Below are positions 1 through 8,406 of a stretch of DNA of 64,000 nt, piece by piece. Source of the DNA: Streptomyces iranensis (GTDB taxonomy: Bacteria; Actinomycetota; Actinomycetes; Streptomycetales; Streptomycetaceae); NCBI RefSeq assembly GCF_017874715.1, contig NZ_JAGGLR010000038.1, positions 16,955 through 80,954 on the forward strand, in the 5' to 3' direction. The notes under the pieces were generated by a model. That model did not search any database. It had not been told where the DNA came from and saw nothing but the letters and a program-made list of their open reading frames with translations. How positions within the stretch are numbered: the first letter of the stretch is position 1; each line of letters opens with the position of its first letter. Both the position numbers and the translations under genes were made by a program.

Positions 1-818
1 TCTATCTGTGGGGCTCGCTCGGCCTCCTCTTCGTCCTCTTCACCCGGCATCTGAAGGAGTCCCCCCGCTGGCACGAGAGCAGGGGCGAGTACGACGCGGC
101 GGAGACGGTCCTCGGCGAGATCGAGGCCCGGGTCGCCGCCGAGAAGGGCCCGCTGCCCGAGCCCGCGCCGCCGATCGACGAGACCCGCCCCGCCAAGGCG
201 TCGCCTCGCCTCCTCCTGAAGAGGAAGTACCTCGGGCCGACCGCGCTGCTCACCGTCCTGTGGGTGACCCAGACCATCGGCTTCTTCGGCTACTCCAGCT
301 GGGCGCCCACCCTGCTGGCCAAGGAGGGCTTCAGCGTCGAGAAGTCGGTCTTCTACGTGGCCCTCACCACCGTGGGCGCGCCGCTCGGCTCGTTCCTGGC
401 CTCCCTGGTCACCGACCGGTTCGAACGCAAATGGTGTCTGGTGGCCTTCGGCGCGGTGATCGCGCTGTGCGGTCTGCTGTACGGGCTGACCTTCAACCCG
501 GCCCTGATCGTGGTCTTCGGCTTCCTGGTGAACCTCTTCGAGCGCGGCTACACGGCCCTGGGGTACGCCTACTCGCCCGAGCTGTTCGACACCCGCGGCC
601 GCTCGCTGGGGACGGGCGTCTCCTACGGGCTCGGGCGGCTCTCGAACGCCGCGGGGCCGCTGATCATCGCGGCCCTCTACCACGGCACCGGCTATCAGAG
701 CGTCTTCTTCTTCATCGCGGGCACCTGGCTCCTGGGCTCCCTCGTCCTGGCGGTCTTCGGCCCCCGGACCCGCCCGGCCCGTACCGCGGCGGCGGAACGG
801 CCACGCGCGGTCGTCTGA
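1..818 (+). CDS. MFS transporter, sugar-porter-like (5' truncated)
   Basis: The reading frame is open from base 3 at the window edge, so the N-terminal half lies outside. The visible part begins with a hydrophobic helix ending in the KESPRW motif that closes TM6 in sugar-porter-type MFS proteins. A charged cytoplasmic loop of about 60 residues follows, then six predicted helices of the C-terminal half (first one around VTQTIGFFGYSSWAPTLL), with an EFLVNLFERGYT-like stretch and a conserved PELFDTRGRS loop. It is an inner-membrane carrier, and the substrate cannot be told from this half. It reads toward the uridine-kinase-like gene 83 bases downstream, with no terminator seen between them. Confidence 0.85.
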   Translation, partial: YLWGSLGLLFVLFTRHLKESPRWHESRGEYDAAETVLGEIEARVAAEKGPLPEPAPPIDETRPAKASPRLLLKRKYLGPTALLTVLWVTQTIGFFGYSSWAPTLLAKEGFSVEKSVFYVALTTVGAPLGSFLASLVTDRFERKWCLVAFGAVIALCGLLYGLTFNPALIVVFGFLVNLFERGYTALGYAYSPELFDTRGRSLGTGVSYGLGRLSNAAGPLIIAALYHGTGYQSVFFFIAGTWLLGSLVLAVFGPRTRPARTAAAERPRAVV

Positions 819-901
819 CGGCGGCCGGGGCCATATGGGCGGTCAGCTCGACGGTCACGCGGGGGTCACGCGGGGGAAAGGATGCGTCACACTGGTGTTC
901 C

Positions 902-1537
902 GTGACCAGCCAACCGCCTTCCGCCCGTGTCGTCCTGCTCTCCGGCCCCTCGGGTTCGGGCAAGTCCTCCCTCGCGGCCCGCACCGGGCTGCCCGTGCTC
1001 AACCTCGACGACTTCTACAAGGAGGGCGGCGACCCGACGCTCCCCCAACTCCCCGACGGCGGGGGCGCCGACTGGGACTCACTGCTGTCCTGGGACGCGG
1101 ACGCGGCGGTCGCGGCCATCGAGGAGCTGTGCCGTACGTCCGGTACGACCGTGCCGCTGTACGACATCGCCACCAGCGCCCGCGTCGGCGAGGAGGCGCT
1201 GGGCATCGGGCGGTCGCCGCTGTTCATCGCCGAGGGGATCTTCGCCGCCGACATCGTCGGGCGGTGTGCCGACCTCGGGGTGCTCGCGGACGCGATCTGT
1301 CTGCGCGGCCGCCCGTCCACCACGTTCCGGCGCAGGCTGCTGCGCGATCTGCGGGAGGGCCGTAAGCCCGCGCTCTATCTGCTGCGGCGCGGCTGGCGGC
1401 TGATGCGCGCGGAGCGCGGGATCGTGGCCCGGCAGACGACATTGGGCGCGTACGCGTGCGGCAAGGACGTGGCGCTGGGCCGGATAGCGGCGGCGGGAGA
1501 GCGGATCCCCGTCTCCGGCCAGAAGGCGTCCGTATAG
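902..1537 (+). CDS. Uridine kinase-like P-loop phosphotransferase
   Basis: 211 residues from GTG 902. This is the first in-frame start whose product begins just before the nucleotide-binding loop; an out-of-frame ATG and GTG lie slightly upstream. The Walker A loop GPSGSGKSS is at residues 15-23, followed by LNLDDFYKEGGDPT, which matches the substrate-binding strand of uridine kinases (LDDFY). The family phosphorylates uridine or cytidine to the monophosphate in the cytosol. The protein ends near a strong bidirectional terminator. Close Streptomyces homologs are annotated as uridine kinase or ATP-binding protein, so the exact substrate is inferred from family only. Confidence 0.78.
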   Translation: MTSQPPSARVVLLSGPSGSGKSSLAARTGLPVLNLDDFYKEGGDPTLPQLPDGGGADWDSLLSWDADAAVAAIEELCRTSGTTVPLYDIATSARVGEEALGIGRSPLFIAEGIFAADIVGRCADLGVLADAICLRGRPSTTFRRRLLRDLREGRKPALYLLRRGWRLMRAERGIVARQTTLGAYACGKDVALGRIAAAGERIPVSGQKASV

Positions 1538-1610
1538 CCACGTAGCCAAACGTAGCCACACGGCCAACGCAGCCACTCAGCCAACGCAGTCACGCAGCCA
1601 ACGCAGCCAA
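1538..1610. repeat. Short degenerate tandem repeats (CGNAGCCAA type)
   Basis: Between the uridine-kinase stop codon and the terminator, units of the type cgtagccaa, cgcagccac and cgcagccaa recur about seven times at 9-13 base spacing. They encode nothing. They look like a locally amplified simple repeat in a 3' spacer. Confidence 0.6.
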
Positions 1611-1613
1611 AAA

Positions 1614-1657
1614 GGTGCGAGGCCGGACATCCCCCCTCGGCTGTCCGGCCTCGCACC
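1614..1657. terminator. Bidirectional intrinsic terminator
   Basis: A perfect 16-bp stem (ggtgcgaggccggaca at 1614-1629, complement at 1642-1657) with a 12-base loop sits between two convergent genes, the uridine-kinase-like gene and sigQ. A-rich sequence on the left and T/C-rich sequence on the right flank it, as expected for a terminator used from both sides. Confidence 0.85.
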
Positions 1658-1743
1658 TGTTTCCCCCGTGCTCCCCCGATTTCTCCCTCCCATTTCCCCC
1701 GTATCCCCCGATTTTCCCCCGCCTTCGATCGTCCCCGTCGCCG

Positions 1744-2526
1744 TCAGGCGACCAGTTCGCCGAAGGACTCCTCCTCGTCACGGCCGAAGCTCAGGCTCTC
1801 GTCCTCGCGCAGCCGGCGCAGCGAGCGCCAGATGCTGCTCTTGACCGTTCCGACGCTGATGTTCAGAATGTCCGCGATTTCCGGATCCGTCCGGCCCTCG
1901 TAGTAACGCAGCACCAGCATCGTGCGCTGCAGCTCGGGGAGCCGGGCCAGGGCCTGCCACAGCACGGTGCGCAGCTCGGTGCCGCGCATCGCGTCGTGGT
2001 CGCCGACCGTCTCCGGCAGCTCCTCGGTCGGGTACTCGTTGAGCTTCCGCCGACGCCAGGCGCTGATGTGCAGATTGGTCATGGTGCGGCGCAGATAGCC
2101 GCCGACCGCCGCCTTGTCGCTGATCCGGTCCCAGGCCCGGTAGGTCGAGAACAGCGCGCTCTGCAGCAGGTCCTCGGCCTCGAAGCGGTCCCCGGTCAGG
2201 TGGTAGGCGGTTGCGTACAGGGAGGCGCGGCGCTCCTGGACATAGGCGGTGAACTCCGCCTCCGACGTGGTGCGCCGCTCCCCCTCTGCCTCCCCGTACG
2301 AGCCACCCCCGTGGCCCCCCGGTCCCCCGCTGTCCCCCCCGAGGCCGTGACCGGCCTCCTTGTCCCCCGTGATCGCGTCAATGGCCACCATGTAAGGAGG
2401 CCGCTGACGCCCGGCGCCGCGAGCGCACCCCCGCCCGCTCACGGCACCGGACTTCTCATTGCCCCGCCCGGCGTCGTGGAGGCGCGTGCGAACTGCGCTG
2501 GTGGTGGAGAAGTGCAGTGTGCTCAT
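1744..2526 (-). CDS. sigQ: ECF-type RNA polymerase sigma factor SigQ
   Basis: 260 residues. A sigma region 2 (AYVQERRASLYATAYHLTG, then RFEAEDLLQSALFSTYRAW) occupies roughly residues 110-165, and region 4 (LRYYEGRTDPEIADILNIS) lies near the C terminus with a helix-turn-helix. The start is placed at the ATG giving MSTLHFSTTS, preceded by a G-rich ribosome site; a longer ORF upstream has no such signal. The N-terminal 100 residues are low-complexity and atypical for an ECF factor. Its position, divergent from afsQ1-afsQ2, matches the sigQ-afsQ1Q2 locus of S. coelicolor, where SigQ antagonises AfsQ1-dependent antibiotic regulation. The name rests on synteny plus sequence. Confidence 0.9.
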   Translation of the reverse strand: MSTLHFSTTSAVRTRLHDAGRGNEKSGAVSGRGCARGAGRQRPPYMVAIDAITGDKEAGHGLGGDSGGPGGHGGGSYGEAEGERRTTSEAEFTAYVQERRASLYATAYHLTGDRFEAEDLLQSALFSTYRAWDRISDKAAVGGYLRRTMTNLHISAWRRRKLNEYPTEELPETVGDHDAMRGTELRTVLWQALARLPELQRTMLVLRYYEGRTDPEIADILNISVGTVKSSIWRSLRRLREDESLSFGRDEEESFGELVA

Positions 2527-2645
2527 TTCGCGCCCCCCGTCGATGGAGCCTGGTCGGTCTGGCTTCTGGCTGCCCCGGCCGGTGGTGTTCCGCCCGGTGC
2601 ACAGAAGACTTTGCCGGGCCAGTTTCATCGGGGTGTCTGTCGACT

Positions 2646-2661
2646 GTCACAGGCTCGTCAC
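2646..2661. promoter_or_regulatory. AfsQ1 operator between sigQ and afsQ1
   Basis: GTCAC-aggctc-GTCAC matches exactly the AfsQ1 consensus GTnAC-n6-GTnAC described in S. coelicolor. It lies in the 192-base space between the divergent sigQ and afsQ1 genes, 57 bases upstream of the afsQ1 ATG. This implies autoregulation and control of sigQ by AfsQ1. The match is seen in the sequence; binding is inferred. Confidence 0.85.
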
Positions 2662-2718
2662 AGGCGATCGAGCCGATAAACCCCTGACGGTCGAACTACA
2701 GGCCCCTTGTAGGCCAGA

Positions 2719-3405
2719 ATGACCAACGTGCCTTTCCTGTTGCTGATCGAGGACGACGACGCCATCCGCACGGCCCTCGAACTCTCGCTGTCTCGCCAGG
2801 GCCACCGTGTGGCGACCGCGGCGACGGGCGAGGACGGCCTGAAACTGCTGCGTGAGCAGCGGCCGGATCTGATCGTGCTCGATGTGATGCTGCCCGGGAT
2901 CGACGGCTTCGAGGTGTGCCGCCGGATCCGCCGTACCGACCAGTTGCCGATCATCCTGCTGACCGCGCGCAGCGACGACATCGACGTCGTGGTGGGCCTG
3001 GAGTCCGGTGCCGACGACTATGTGGTCAAACCCGTCCAGGGCCGGGTGCTGGACGCCCGGATCCGTGCGGTGCTGCGGCGTGGCGAGCGGGAGGCCAATG
3101 ACTCCGCGGCCTTCGGCAATCTGCTGATCGACCGCGCGGCCATGACGGTCACCAAGAACGGCGAGGACCTCCAGCTCACCCCCACCGAGCTGCGGCTTCT
3201 GCTGGAGCTCAGCCGCCGTCCGGGGCAGGCGCTGTCCCGGCAGCAGCTGCTGCGGCTGGTGTGGGAGCACGACTACCTCGGGGACTCGCGGCTGGTCGAC
3301 GCATGCGTACAGCGGCTGCGCGCGAAGGTGGAGGACGTGCCGTCGTCGCCGACGCTGATCCGTACGGTGCGCGGGGTCGGATACCGGCTGGACACGCCAC
3401 AGTGA
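2719..3405 (+). CDS. afsQ1: Two-component response regulator AfsQ1 (OmpR/PhoB family)
   Basis: 228 residues. The receiver domain covers about residues 5-118, with the acidic pocket EDDD, the phospho-acceptor Asp in VLDVMLPG, the switch Thr in LLTARSDD, and Lys in VVKP. A C-terminal winged helix follows (LTPTELRLLLEL, then LRAKVED and TVRGVGYRL). The Asp is residue 55 from the ATG but residue 52 from an in-frame GTG at 2728, which fits the D52 numbering used for S. coelicolor AfsQ1, so the GTG may be the true start. AfsQ1 with AfsQ2 responds to nitrogen/glutamate state and controls antibiotic clusters and nitrogen genes. Confidence 0.93.
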   Translation: MTNVPFLLLIEDDDAIRTALELSLSRQGHRVATAATGEDGLKLLREQRPDLIVLDVMLPGIDGFEVCRRIRRTDQLPIILLTARSDDIDVVVGLESGADDYVVKPVQGRVLDARIRAVLRRGEREANDSAAFGNLLIDRAAMTVTKNGEDLQLTPTELRLLLELSRRPGQALSRQQLLRLVWEHDYLGDSRLVDACVQRLRAKVEDVPSSPTLIRTVRGVGYRLDTPQ

Positions 3406-3460
3406 GCAGCCCGGTGAGCACTACGGTGTGCCGCACGCACGGGGGCGGAGAAGTACGGAA

Positions 3461-5086
3461 TTGAGCGCAGTGAGCGACAAGCCCGGTCGGGCCCGGGGCT
3501 GGGCCGCGGGGCTCTTGCGGTGGTTCAGCCTCCGGCTGCGGCTGATGCTGGTCTTCGGCCTGGTGGCGCTGACCGCCGCCGTGTCCGCCTCCGCCATCGC
3601 GTACTGGCTGAACCGGGACGCGGTGCTCACCCGCACCCAGGACGCGGCGCTGGACGAGTTCCGCAAGGCCCTGAAGGACGACACCGATCCGTTGCCCTCC
3701 GTCCCCACCTGTTCCGAATTGCGGGAGGCGGCGGGTCGTATGGCGGACAACACCCAGAAGTACGAGGTGCTGCTGATCACCCGGACGAAGGACGCCGGAA
3801 GCTGTCCGGCGGCCTCGGACAAGGATCTGTTCACGCTCGATGTGGTGCCCTCCTCGCTGCGGCGCGCGGTGGACCAGAAGCGCCCGGTGGGCAAGGGGAA
3901 CACCTCCCCGTACCACCTCTACTGGCAGCGGATCACGCTGGGCGGCACCCCGTATCTGGTCGGCGGGGCCAAGGTGAACGGCGGCGGGCCGACCGGCTAC
4001 CTGCTCAAATCCCTGGACACCGAGCGCCAGGATCTGAACTCCCTGGCCTGGTCGCTGGGGATCGCCACCGGGCTCGCGCTGATCGGCGCGGCGCTGCTGG
4101 CGCAGGCCGCCGCGGCCACGGTGCTGCGGCCGGTGCAGCGGCTCGGGGAGGCGGCGCACCGGCTGGGCGAGGGACATCTCGACACCCGGCTGCAGGTCTC
4201 CGGCTCCGATGAGCTGGCCAATCTCTCCCACACCTTCAACCGGGCCGCGGAGCGGCTGCAGAAGCGGGTGGCGGAGCTGTCGGGGCGGGAGGCGTCCAGC
4301 CGGCGCTTCGTCGCGGACATGTCGCATGAGCTGCGGACGCCGCTCACCGCGATCACGGCCGTCACGGAGGTGCTGGAGGAGGAGGCCGATTCGCTCGACC
4401 CGATGATCGCTCCGGCGGTGCAGCTGGTGGTGAGCGAGACCCGGCGGCTGAACGACCTGGTGGAGAACCTGATGGAGGTGACCCGCTTCGACGCGGGCAC
4501 GGCCCGGCTGGTGCTCGACGATGTCGATGTCGCCGACCAGGTGACGGCGTGCATCGACGCCCGCGCCTGGCTGGACGCGGTGGAGCTGGACGCGGCGCGC
4601 GGGATCGTGGCCCGGCTGGATCCCCGGCGGCTGGATGTGATCCTGGCGAATCTGATCGGGAACGCGCTCAAGCACGGCGGCTCGCCGGTGCGGGTCTCGG
4701 TGCGCACCGACGGCGATGAGCTGCTGATCAAGGTCCGGGACCACGGTCCTGGCATCCCCGAGGATGTGCTGCCGCATGTCTTCGACCGCTTCTACAAGGC
4801 GAGCGCGTCCCGCCCCCGCTCGGAGGGCAGCGGGCTCGGGCTGTCGATCGCGATGGAGAACGCGCATATCCACGGCGGCGACATCAGCGCCGCGAACTCG
4901 CCGGAGGGCGGCGCGGTCTTTACACTGCGGCTGCCGATGGACACCTCACGGACCGCCTCCGACGAGGCCGAGGACGAGCGCGATCACGATCACGACCGAG
5001 ACGGCTCCTCCGGGGGCGATCGCGACGGCGGCGGGTCCAAGGGCAAGGGCACCGGCACGGGCCGGGACGAGGAGGGCAGGCCATGA
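3461..5086 (+). CDS. afsQ2: Sensor histidine kinase AfsQ2
   Basis: 541 residues from TTG 3461, chosen because a GGAG lies 10 bases upstream; GTG 3428 and GTG 3470 are alternatives. In order: TM1 (LRLMLVFGLVALTAAVSASAI), an extracytoplasmic sensor region of about 130 residues with two Cys, TM2 (LAWSLGIATGLALIGAALL), a HAMP linker, the H-box ADMSHELRTPLTAI with the phospho-His near residue 289, and an HATPase domain (N box NALKHGG, G1 DHGPGIP, G2 GSGLGLSIA). A His/Asp-rich acidic tail of about 45 residues ends the protein. It overlaps the lipoprotein gene by ATGA. Confidence 0.92.
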   Translation: MSAVSDKPGRARGWAAGLLRWFSLRLRLMLVFGLVALTAAVSASAIAYWLNRDAVLTRTQDAALDEFRKALKDDTDPLPSVPTCSELREAAGRMADNTQKYEVLLITRTKDAGSCPAASDKDLFTLDVVPSSLRRAVDQKRPVGKGNTSPYHLYWQRITLGGTPYLVGGAKVNGGGPTGYLLKSLDTERQDLNSLAWSLGIATGLALIGAALLAQAAAATVLRPVQRLGEAAHRLGEGHLDTRLQVSGSDELANLSHTFNRAAERLQKRVAELSGREASSRRFVADMSHELRTPLTAITAVTEVLEEEADSLDPMIAPAVQLVVSETRRLNDLVENLMEVTRFDAGTARLVLDDVDVADQVTACIDARAWLDAVELDAARGIVARLDPRRLDVILANLIGNALKHGGSPVRVSVRTDGDELLIKVRDHGPGIPEDVLPHVFDRFYKASASRPRSEGSGLGLSIAMENAHIHGGDISAANSPEGGAVFTLRLPMDTSRTASDEAEDERDHDHDRDGSSGGDRDGGGSKGKGTGTGRDEEGRP

Positions 5087-5697
5087 GCGCGCGCTGGACC
5101 CGGTCGGCCGCCCTCCTGCTGACCGGCGCGGTCGCGCTGCTGGCGGCCGGGTGCGGGATACGGGGCACCTCGGTGCCGGTGGACGCCGGGGCCGCGCCCT
5201 CGCGGGCGTCGTGCCGGACACCGGAGTCGGAGCGGGCCGTCGAGGGGATGGGCAGGGGCTCCGTACGGATCTATCTGCTGTGCTCCTCACGGATCCTGTC
5301 GGTGAGCCGGACCACCCGGCAGGGCGACGAGAAGACGTCCCGGGAGCCGGTGCGGGTCGCCCAGGCGCTGCTGGAGCAGCTGCGGCTGCCGCCGGCGGCG
5401 GCCGAGGTGTCGGCCGGGTTCTCCACGGCGGTCGAGGACTGGGTGGAGATCTCCGGTCCGGCCAAGGGCGACCCGGACAGCGCGCTGCGGCTGAACCGGC
5501 CACCGGAGGAGATCCAGTCCCTGGCGCTCGCCCAGATCGTCTGCACCTTCGCGGACACCACGGTGGCCGGCGACGACGGCAAGGTGGTGCTCGGCGGCCC
5601 GGACAGCCAGCGGGATCCGCTCAAGGCGTACCAGTGCACCGAGGAGATGCGCCGCAATCCGACGATCGCGGTCAACTCCGGGGTCCTGGTGTCCTGA
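5083..5697 (+). CDS. Putative lipoprotein of the afsQ operon
   Basis: 204 residues. A signal peptide ends in the lipobox LAAGC (Cys24), so the mature protein should be lipid-anchored outside the membrane. The body shows a compact alpha/beta fold with RVAQALLEQL and a repeated Cys pair (SCRTPESE, IVCTF, YQCTEE), and resembles GerMN-like lipoproteins only loosely. It overlaps afsQ2 by four bases and is thus translationally coupled to the sensor kinase. A lipoprotein at this place is conserved in Streptomyces, and a role as accessory sensor for AfsQ2 is an inference from context. Confidence 0.8.
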   Translation: MSARWTRSAALLLTGAVALLAAGCGIRGTSVPVDAGAAPSRASCRTPESERAVEGMGRGSVRIYLLCSSRILSVSRTTRQGDEKTSREPVRVAQALLEQLRLPPAAAEVSAGFSTAVEDWVEISGPAKGDPDSALRLNRPPEEIQSLALAQIVCTFADTTVAGDDGKVVLGGPDSQRDPLKAYQCTEEMRRNPTIAVNSGVLVS

Positions 5698-5810
5698 TTC
5701 GTTACCTGTCGGTACCGCCCCGTCCCAGGTCGGCGACTTGTCGGTAACAAGGTGCTGACCAGCGGGGCGGGGGCGGAACCGCGACCCCCGCGTGCGGCGT
5801 CCTGATTTTC

Positions 5811-6386
5811 GTGCAGGGTCCTTTCGGCCGCAGGGCCGCCTTCCGCTACCGCGTCGCGGGCTTCGTGCTTCTCGTGGCACACCTCTCGTTCGTCTGCTGG
5901 CTGACCCTGCGACCGGTGAACGTCCCCTGGGTGTCCGCGGCGACCCTCGAACCACTGGCCACCATCCGCGCCGATCTGGCGCTCAGCCCCTGGTCGGCCG
6001 CCCGTTCCATCGGGGGCGGGCTGCTGCTGCTCGCACCGCTGGGGGTGCTGCTGCCGCTGGCCGCTGGCCGGGTGGAGGCGTATCCGCTGGCCTCGCTGGT
6101 CCGTACGGCCTTCACGGGGGCGATGGCGGCCATGGGGTTCGCGCTGCTGCGCAGCGAGGTGACCGGGCAGATCATGAACGTGGACACGGTGCTGCTGAAC
6201 ACCGTCGGGGTCGCCCTCGCGCATGTGCTGGTGGTCCCCGCCGTACGGGCGTGGCTCCGCCGCCGGGCCGACCGGGGCCGGGTGGCCCCCCTCCCCCGGA
6301 ACGACGGCGCCCAGGCCCCGACCCCGACGATTCCCAGGGTCGGGATCGCACCGTGGAGCGACGTCTCCTCCAGCTCGCGGACATAG
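5811..6386 (+). CDS. VanZ-family membrane protein
   Basis: 191 residues from GTG 5811. It carries four predicted membrane segments (VAGFVLLVAHLSFVCWLTL, SIGGGLLLLAPLGVLLPLA, TAFTGAMAAMGFALL, VLLNTVGVALAHVLVV), and the order TLRP...NxxLxAPLG...D.D.VLLNTxGxxxG fits the VanZ-like family. The charged Pro-rich C terminus is cytoplasmic. VanZ of enterococci gives low-level teicoplanin resistance, but chromosomal homologs such as this mostly have no known function. The 113 bases upstream hold imperfect GTTACC/GGTAAC inverted repeats (5701-5706, 5742-5747) and no other gene. Confidence 0.75.
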   Translation: MQGPFGRRAAFRYRVAGFVLLVAHLSFVCWLTLRPVNVPWVSAATLEPLATIRADLALSPWSAARSIGGGLLLLAPLGVLLPLAAGRVEAYPLASLVRTAFTGAMAAMGFALLRSEVTGQIMNVDTVLLNTVGVALAHVLVVPAVRAWLRRRADRGRVAPLPRNDGAQAPTPTIPRVGIAPWSDVSSSSRT

Positions 6387-6446
6387 CGTTGAGGACATCG
6401 GGAACCAGCTCTTCCCGAGCCCACCCGACGACGAGGAGTGCCCATC

Positions 6447-6650
6447 ATGGCCGCACCGCTGGTCCGCCCCCGCCACGACAAGAAGATTGCCGGTGTCTGC
6501 GCCGGTCTCGCCCGGCGCTTCGGGACCACCCCGACGACGATGCGGGTGCTCTTCGTGGTGTCGTGTCTGCTGCCGGGGCCGCAGTTCCTGCTCTATCTCG
6601 CGCTGTGGGTCCTGCTTCCGGCGGAGGACGCCTACCGCGAGGCGTGGTGA
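6447..6650 (+). CDS. PspC-domain small membrane protein
   Basis: 67 residues. The start is ATG 6447 because GAGGAG lies 8 bases upstream; the GTG at 6438 falls inside that ribosome site. The domain begins with RHDKKIAGVCAGLARRFG and a predicted helix LFVVSCLLPGPQFLLYLALWVLLP follows, the PspC layout seen in phage-shock and envelope-stress proteins. It is probably a single-pass inner-membrane protein. A perfect hairpin follows 54 bases downstream. Confidence 0.85.
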   Translation: MAAPLVRPRHDKKIAGVCAGLARRFGTTPTTMRVLFVVSCLLPGPQFLLYLALWVLLPAEDAYREAW

Positions 6651-6704
6651 CCCGGCGCGCCGACGCCACGGCGTAACCCCGCATAGGTACCCCATAAGGA
6701 AATG

Positions 6705-6742
6705 GCCGGGCCGCACACCCCCTTCGGGATGTGCGGCCCGGC
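6705..6742. terminator. Intrinsic terminator between convergent genes
   Basis: Perfect 12-bp stem gccgggccgcac (6705-6716) with its complement at 6731-6742 and a 14-base loop, between the PspC gene and the convergent small secreted-protein gene. Confidence 0.85.
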
Positions 6743-6760
6743 GGTGTGCCCAGGTGGGAT

Positions 6761-7012
6761 TCAGCCCAGCTTGATGAGGCCGCCGGTCGGCAGATTCCCC
6801 AGCGGGAGCTGCCCCAGCATGCCCTGGGCGGGCTTGGCCTGGGGGGCGGCGGGCTTCGCCGCGGGCTGGCCGGCGGTTGGCTGCCCCGGGGCGGCGACAC
6901 GGCCCGCGGAGCCACCGGGGACCGGCGCCGCGGACGCGGCACTGCCTCCGGCGACGACGGCGGCGGCACCGAGGGCAATGACACCGAGAGTCTTGAGGGT
7001 TCCCTGCTTCAT
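6761..7012 (-). CDS. Small secreted Pro/Ala/Gln-rich protein
   Basis: 83 residues from the ATG giving MKQGTLKTLG, which has an AAGGAC ribosome site 9 bases upstream; a longer ORF to 7063 lacks one. A Sec signal peptide (LGVIALGAAAVVAGGSAASA) is cut near residue 29. The mature part is a disordered PTAGQPAAKPAAPQAKPAQ stretch followed by a short hydrophobic C terminus (LGQLPLGNLPTGGLIKLG). Such small exported proteins are common in Streptomyces and have no assigned function. Possible relations to chaplins were considered, but no chaplin signature is present. Confidence 0.7.
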   Translation of the reverse strand: MKQGTLKTLGVIALGAAAVVAGGSAASAAPVPGGSAGRVAAPGQPTAGQPAAKPAAPQAKPAQGMLGQLPLGNLPTGGLIKLG

Positions 7013-7136
7013 CAGAAATCTGTCCTTGAGACGGGGGCTTGACCGATACGGAAACGTAGCCATGGATTTCGGCTGCCCGCAAACACCGAAAACGGCCTTC
7101 GCTGCTCCGCCCAGATCGTGTGCCGGACGCGCCCGC

Positions 7137-8303
7137 TCAGTCGCTCTCGGGCACGGAATCCCTGGTCACAGCCGACGCGGAGGCCACATTGCGGAACAGC
7201 CATTCGGACTTCAACTCGGCGTATCCGGGCTTGATCACGTCATTGATCATCGCCAGACGTTCGTCAAAAGGAATGAAGGCCGATTTCATCGCATTGACCG
7301 TGAACCATTGCATGTCGTCAAGCGTGTAATGGAACGTTGATACAAGATGCTGGAATTCTCCGCTCATGCTCGTCCCGCTCATCAGACGATTATCCGTATT
7401 CACGGTGGCGCGGAAATGCAGTCGGCGGAGCAGTCCGATGGGGTGCTCGGCATAGGAACTGGCCGCGCCGGTCTGGAGGTTGGAGGTCGGGCACAGCTCC
7501 AGCGGGATGCGCTTGTCGCGGACGTACGAGGCGAGGCGGCCGAGGGAGAGGGAGCCGTCGTCGCCGACCTCGATGTCGTCGATGATGCGGACGCCGTGGC
7601 CCAGCCGGTCGGCGCCGCACCACTGGAGCGCCTGCCAGATGGACGGCAGCCCGAACGCCTCGCCCGCGTGGATCGTGAAGTGGTTGTTCTCCCGCTTCAG
7701 ATACTCGAAGGCGTCCAGGTGTCGGGTGGGCGGGAAACCGGCCTCGGCGCCCGCGATGTCGAAGCCGACCACGCCCAGGTCGCGGTAGCGGTTGGCGAGT
7801 TCGGCGATCTCCAGGGCGCGGGCCGCGTGGCGCATCGCGGTCAGCAGCGCGCCGACGCGGATGCGGTGGCCGTTCTCCCAGGCCCGGCGCTCACCCTCGC
7901 GGAAGCCCTCGTTGACCGCCTCCACGACCTGCTCCAGGGTCAGCCCGCCCTCCAGGTGCTGCTCGGGGGCGTAGCGGATCTCGGCGTAGACGACACCGTC
8001 CTCGGCGAGGTCCTCGGCGCATTCGGCGGCGACCCTGACGAGCGCGTCGCGGGTCTGCATCACACCGACGGTGTGGGAGAACGTCTCCAGATAGCGCTCC
8101 AGCGACCCGGAGTCCGCCGCCTCGCGGAACCAGATGCCCAGCTTGTCGGGCTCGGTCTCCGGGAGCGCGTCGTACCCGGTCTCCCTGGCGAGGTCGACGA
8201 TGGTGGCCGGGCGCAGCCCACCGTCGAGGTGGTCGTGCAGCAGCACCTTGGGCGCGCGGCGGATCTGTTCGGGGGTGGGCTCATGGGTGTGCTCGCTCGT
8301 CAT
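7137..8303 (-). CDS. add: Adenosine deaminase
   Basis: 388 residues from ATG 8303, giving MTSEHTHEPTPEQIRRAP. Metal ligands and catalytic residues of the family are present: HDHLDGG (HxH) near residue 22, IHAGEAFG, RLGHGVR, ELCPTSN and VNTDNR. The enzyme deaminates adenosine or deoxyadenosine to inosine in purine salvage. It stands alone on this strand, about 11 kb from the nucleoside transport operon. The last 20 residues (AVTRDSVPESD) are a poorly conserved tail. Confidence 0.93.
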   Translation of the reverse strand: MTSEHTHEPTPEQIRRAPKVLLHDHLDGGLRPATIVDLARETGYDALPETEPDKLGIWFREAADSGSLERYLETFSHTVGVMQTRDALVRVAAECAEDLAEDGVVYAEIRYAPEQHLEGGLTLEQVVEAVNEGFREGERRAWENGHRIRVGALLTAMRHAARALEIAELANRYRDLGVVGFDIAGAEAGFPPTRHLDAFEYLKRENNHFTIHAGEAFGLPSIWQALQWCGADRLGHGVRIIDDIEVGDDGSLSLGRLASYVRDKRIPLELCPTSNLQTGAASSYAEHPIGLLRRLHFRATVNTDNRLMSGTSMSGEFQHLVSTFHYTLDDMQWFTVNAMKSAFIPFDERLAMINDVIKPGYAELKSEWLFRNVASASAVTRDSVPESD

Positions 8304-8406
8304 CTGGGCAGCGTAGCCCCTACGCGCGTAGAACGTGCGGGATAGATACCCAACAGTGACCCGCACGGGTAGTGGAGTACACCAATCCTTCTGCGATCGT
8401 GTCGCC

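Noticed and set aside
5701..5747. Second AfsQ1 site before the VanZ-like gene
   Set aside because: GTTAC is present, but no second GTnAC follows at the right spacing.
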